From assembly GCA_013329905.1 (NCBI GenBank), contig DUJH01000053.1, forward strand, positions 8,671 through 14,660: a DNA stretch of 5,990 bases. Reading direction: 5' to 3'. A program made the translations under genes and the position numbers. Below, piece after piece: positions 5,228 to 5,990 of this stretch (its first letter is position 1; the number at the start of each line of letters is the position of its first letter). Origin of the DNA: Candidatus Thalassarchaeaceae archaeon. Its GTDB lineage: Archaea > Thermoplasmatota > Poseidoniia > Poseidoniales > Thalassarchaeaceae. The notes beneath the pieces were generated by a model. The model was not told the DNA's origin. It was given only the letters and a program-made list of their open reading frames with translations, and searched no databases.

Positions 5228-5990
5228 TCAACGTACTTCAGAACCAGCGTCGATGGACGAATCGGTAGTCAGAAGAGTGACTTTTCCTGAATCATCCTCT
5301 GCTGCTAACATCATTCCTTCTGACATTATGCCTCGCAACTTCCGAGGTTTGAGATTAGCTACAAAGACTACGTTTTTTCCAACCAAATCTTCAGGCGTAT
5401 AGTGCAACTTTAGCCCTGCACAAACGGTTCTAGTTGAACCGGGAGAATCCTCGATTGTTACAACGTAGAGTTTGTCAGCATTCGGGTGATCCTCTACAGA
5501 AAGGATGCGGCCAGTCTTCATTTCGACTTTCAAGAAATCTTCGAACTCGATGTAATTCACTTCCTCTTGTTGTGATTCGGCGACACTCCCCTCATTCTTG
5601 AGGATTTCATCAAGGTCGAGTCGCTGGAAGAGTGGGTTAGGTTTTGTGTCGTTCCACCTCAGTTCAGCCCCAAGGTCGTGCGCAGTATCCCAAAGTTGGT
5701 CACCAGCCTTACCCTCTTCGCCAAGTTGCTCCCATAAGCGCTCAGCCTGGAAAGGTAGGAATGGCGCCGTTAACACAGCTAGAGCACGGCAGGCTCTCCA
5801 ACATGCTGCAAGAGCACTCAGTGATTCACTACGATCCGTTGAATCATCAGCGCTAAGATATTTCCATGGCGCGGCATTTTGTAGGTATCCATTTCCAGCT
5901 TGTGATATGTTCATCACATGGCGCAAGGCTTCCTTGAAGCGCTGCCTCTCCATTGACGAAATCGCTTCGCGAATACATTCATCGATCTTT
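5228..5990 (-). CDS. metG: Methionyl-tRNA synthetase, C-terminal part with fused tRNA-binding domain, cut by window edge
   Basis: MetRS charges tRNA-Met with methionine. The last 253 residues are present; the frame stays open to the right edge, so the catalytic Rossmann domain with HIGH and KMSKS lies outside. Visible first is the end of the helical anticodon-binding domain, with the family phrase AGNGYLQNAAPWKY (about 31-44 of the fragment) and LTAPFLPFQAERLW. A charged linker (about 120-148) follows, then an EMAP-II/Trbp111 OB-fold tRNA-binding domain (about 149-253): FLKVEMKTGRI, HPNADKLY, VCAGLK, VFVANLKPRKLRGIMSEGMM. This C-terminal domain is characteristic of MetRS and not of Ile-, Leu- or ValRS. 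In many archaea it is encoded as a separate protein; here it is fused. The internal ATG at 5953 is a methionine within the protein, not its start, because upstream codons (IDECIREAISS) continue the helix without interruption. Confidence 0.95.
   Translation of the reverse strand, partial: KIDECIREAISSMERQRFKEALRHVMNISQAGNGYLQNAAPWKYLSADDSTDRSESLSALAACWRACRALAVLTAPFLPFQAERLWEQLGEEGKAGDQLWDTAHDLGAELRWNDTKPNPLFQRLDLDEILKNEGSVAESQQEEVNYIEFEDFLKVEMKTGRILSVEDHPNADKLYVVTIEDSPGSTRTVCAGLKLHYTPEDLVGKNVVFVANLKPRKLRGIMSEGMMLAAEDDSGKVTLLTTDSSIDAGSEVR

Noticed and set aside
1..5990. CRISPR, insertion sequence, tRNA or rRNA content
   Set aside because: No regularly spaced repeats, terminal inverted repeats, transposase motifs or RNA gene signatures were seen; essentially all bases are accounted for by seven genes.

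Overview
The window reads as a compact piece of an archaeal chromosome. Evidence for Archaea is a proteasome-activating nucleotidase (PAN) with a C-terminal HbYX tail, an archaeal-type MBF1 with an N-terminal zinc ribbon, and a Tsr3-family rRNA modification enzyme. Gene spacing is very tight (gaps of 0, 1, 15 and 38 bases). My inference, from general appearance only, is a marine Thermoplasmatota-like euryarchaeon (Poseidoniales/Marine Group II style). No rRNA or other phylogenetic marker is present to prove it.

Left part (1-2851, all minus strand): a histidine-degradation block. In transcription order it is glutamate formimidoyltransferase (2851-1811), formimidoyl-THF cyclodeaminase (1810-1199) and urocanate hydratase (from 1183, running off the left edge). 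The two activities that animals carry fused as FTCD are here two genes joined stop-to-start with no gap. The urocanase resembles the long, animal-type form rather than the short classical bacterial one. Together they describe the tetrahydrofolate-dependent route: urocanate to imidazolone propionate, then (after hutI, not in the window) formimidoylglutamate to glutamate, with the one-carbon unit captured as methenyl-THF and ammonia released. Histidase and imidazolonepropionase are not in the window.

Middle (2890-4122, minus strand): PAN, the AAA+ ring ATPase that unfolds substrates for the 20S proteasome. It lies directly upstream of the histidine genes on the same strand. A 74-base divergent spacer (4123-4196) separates it from a plus-strand pair: aMBF1 (4197-4685) and tsr3 (from a TTG at 4687). 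Both of the latter belong to the translation/ribosome sphere.

Right edge (5228-5990, minus strand): the C-terminal part of methionyl-tRNA synthetase, including the anticodon-binding helical domain and a fused EMAP/Trbp111-type tRNA-binding OB domain. It converges on tsr3 with a single base between the two stop codons.

I see no mobile elements, CRISPR arrays, tRNA or rRNA genes, or repeats. Almost every base is coding. I did not find a wholly new system; the points of most interest are the split FTCD plus long urocanase in an apparent archaeon, their placement behind PAN, and several start-site choices.
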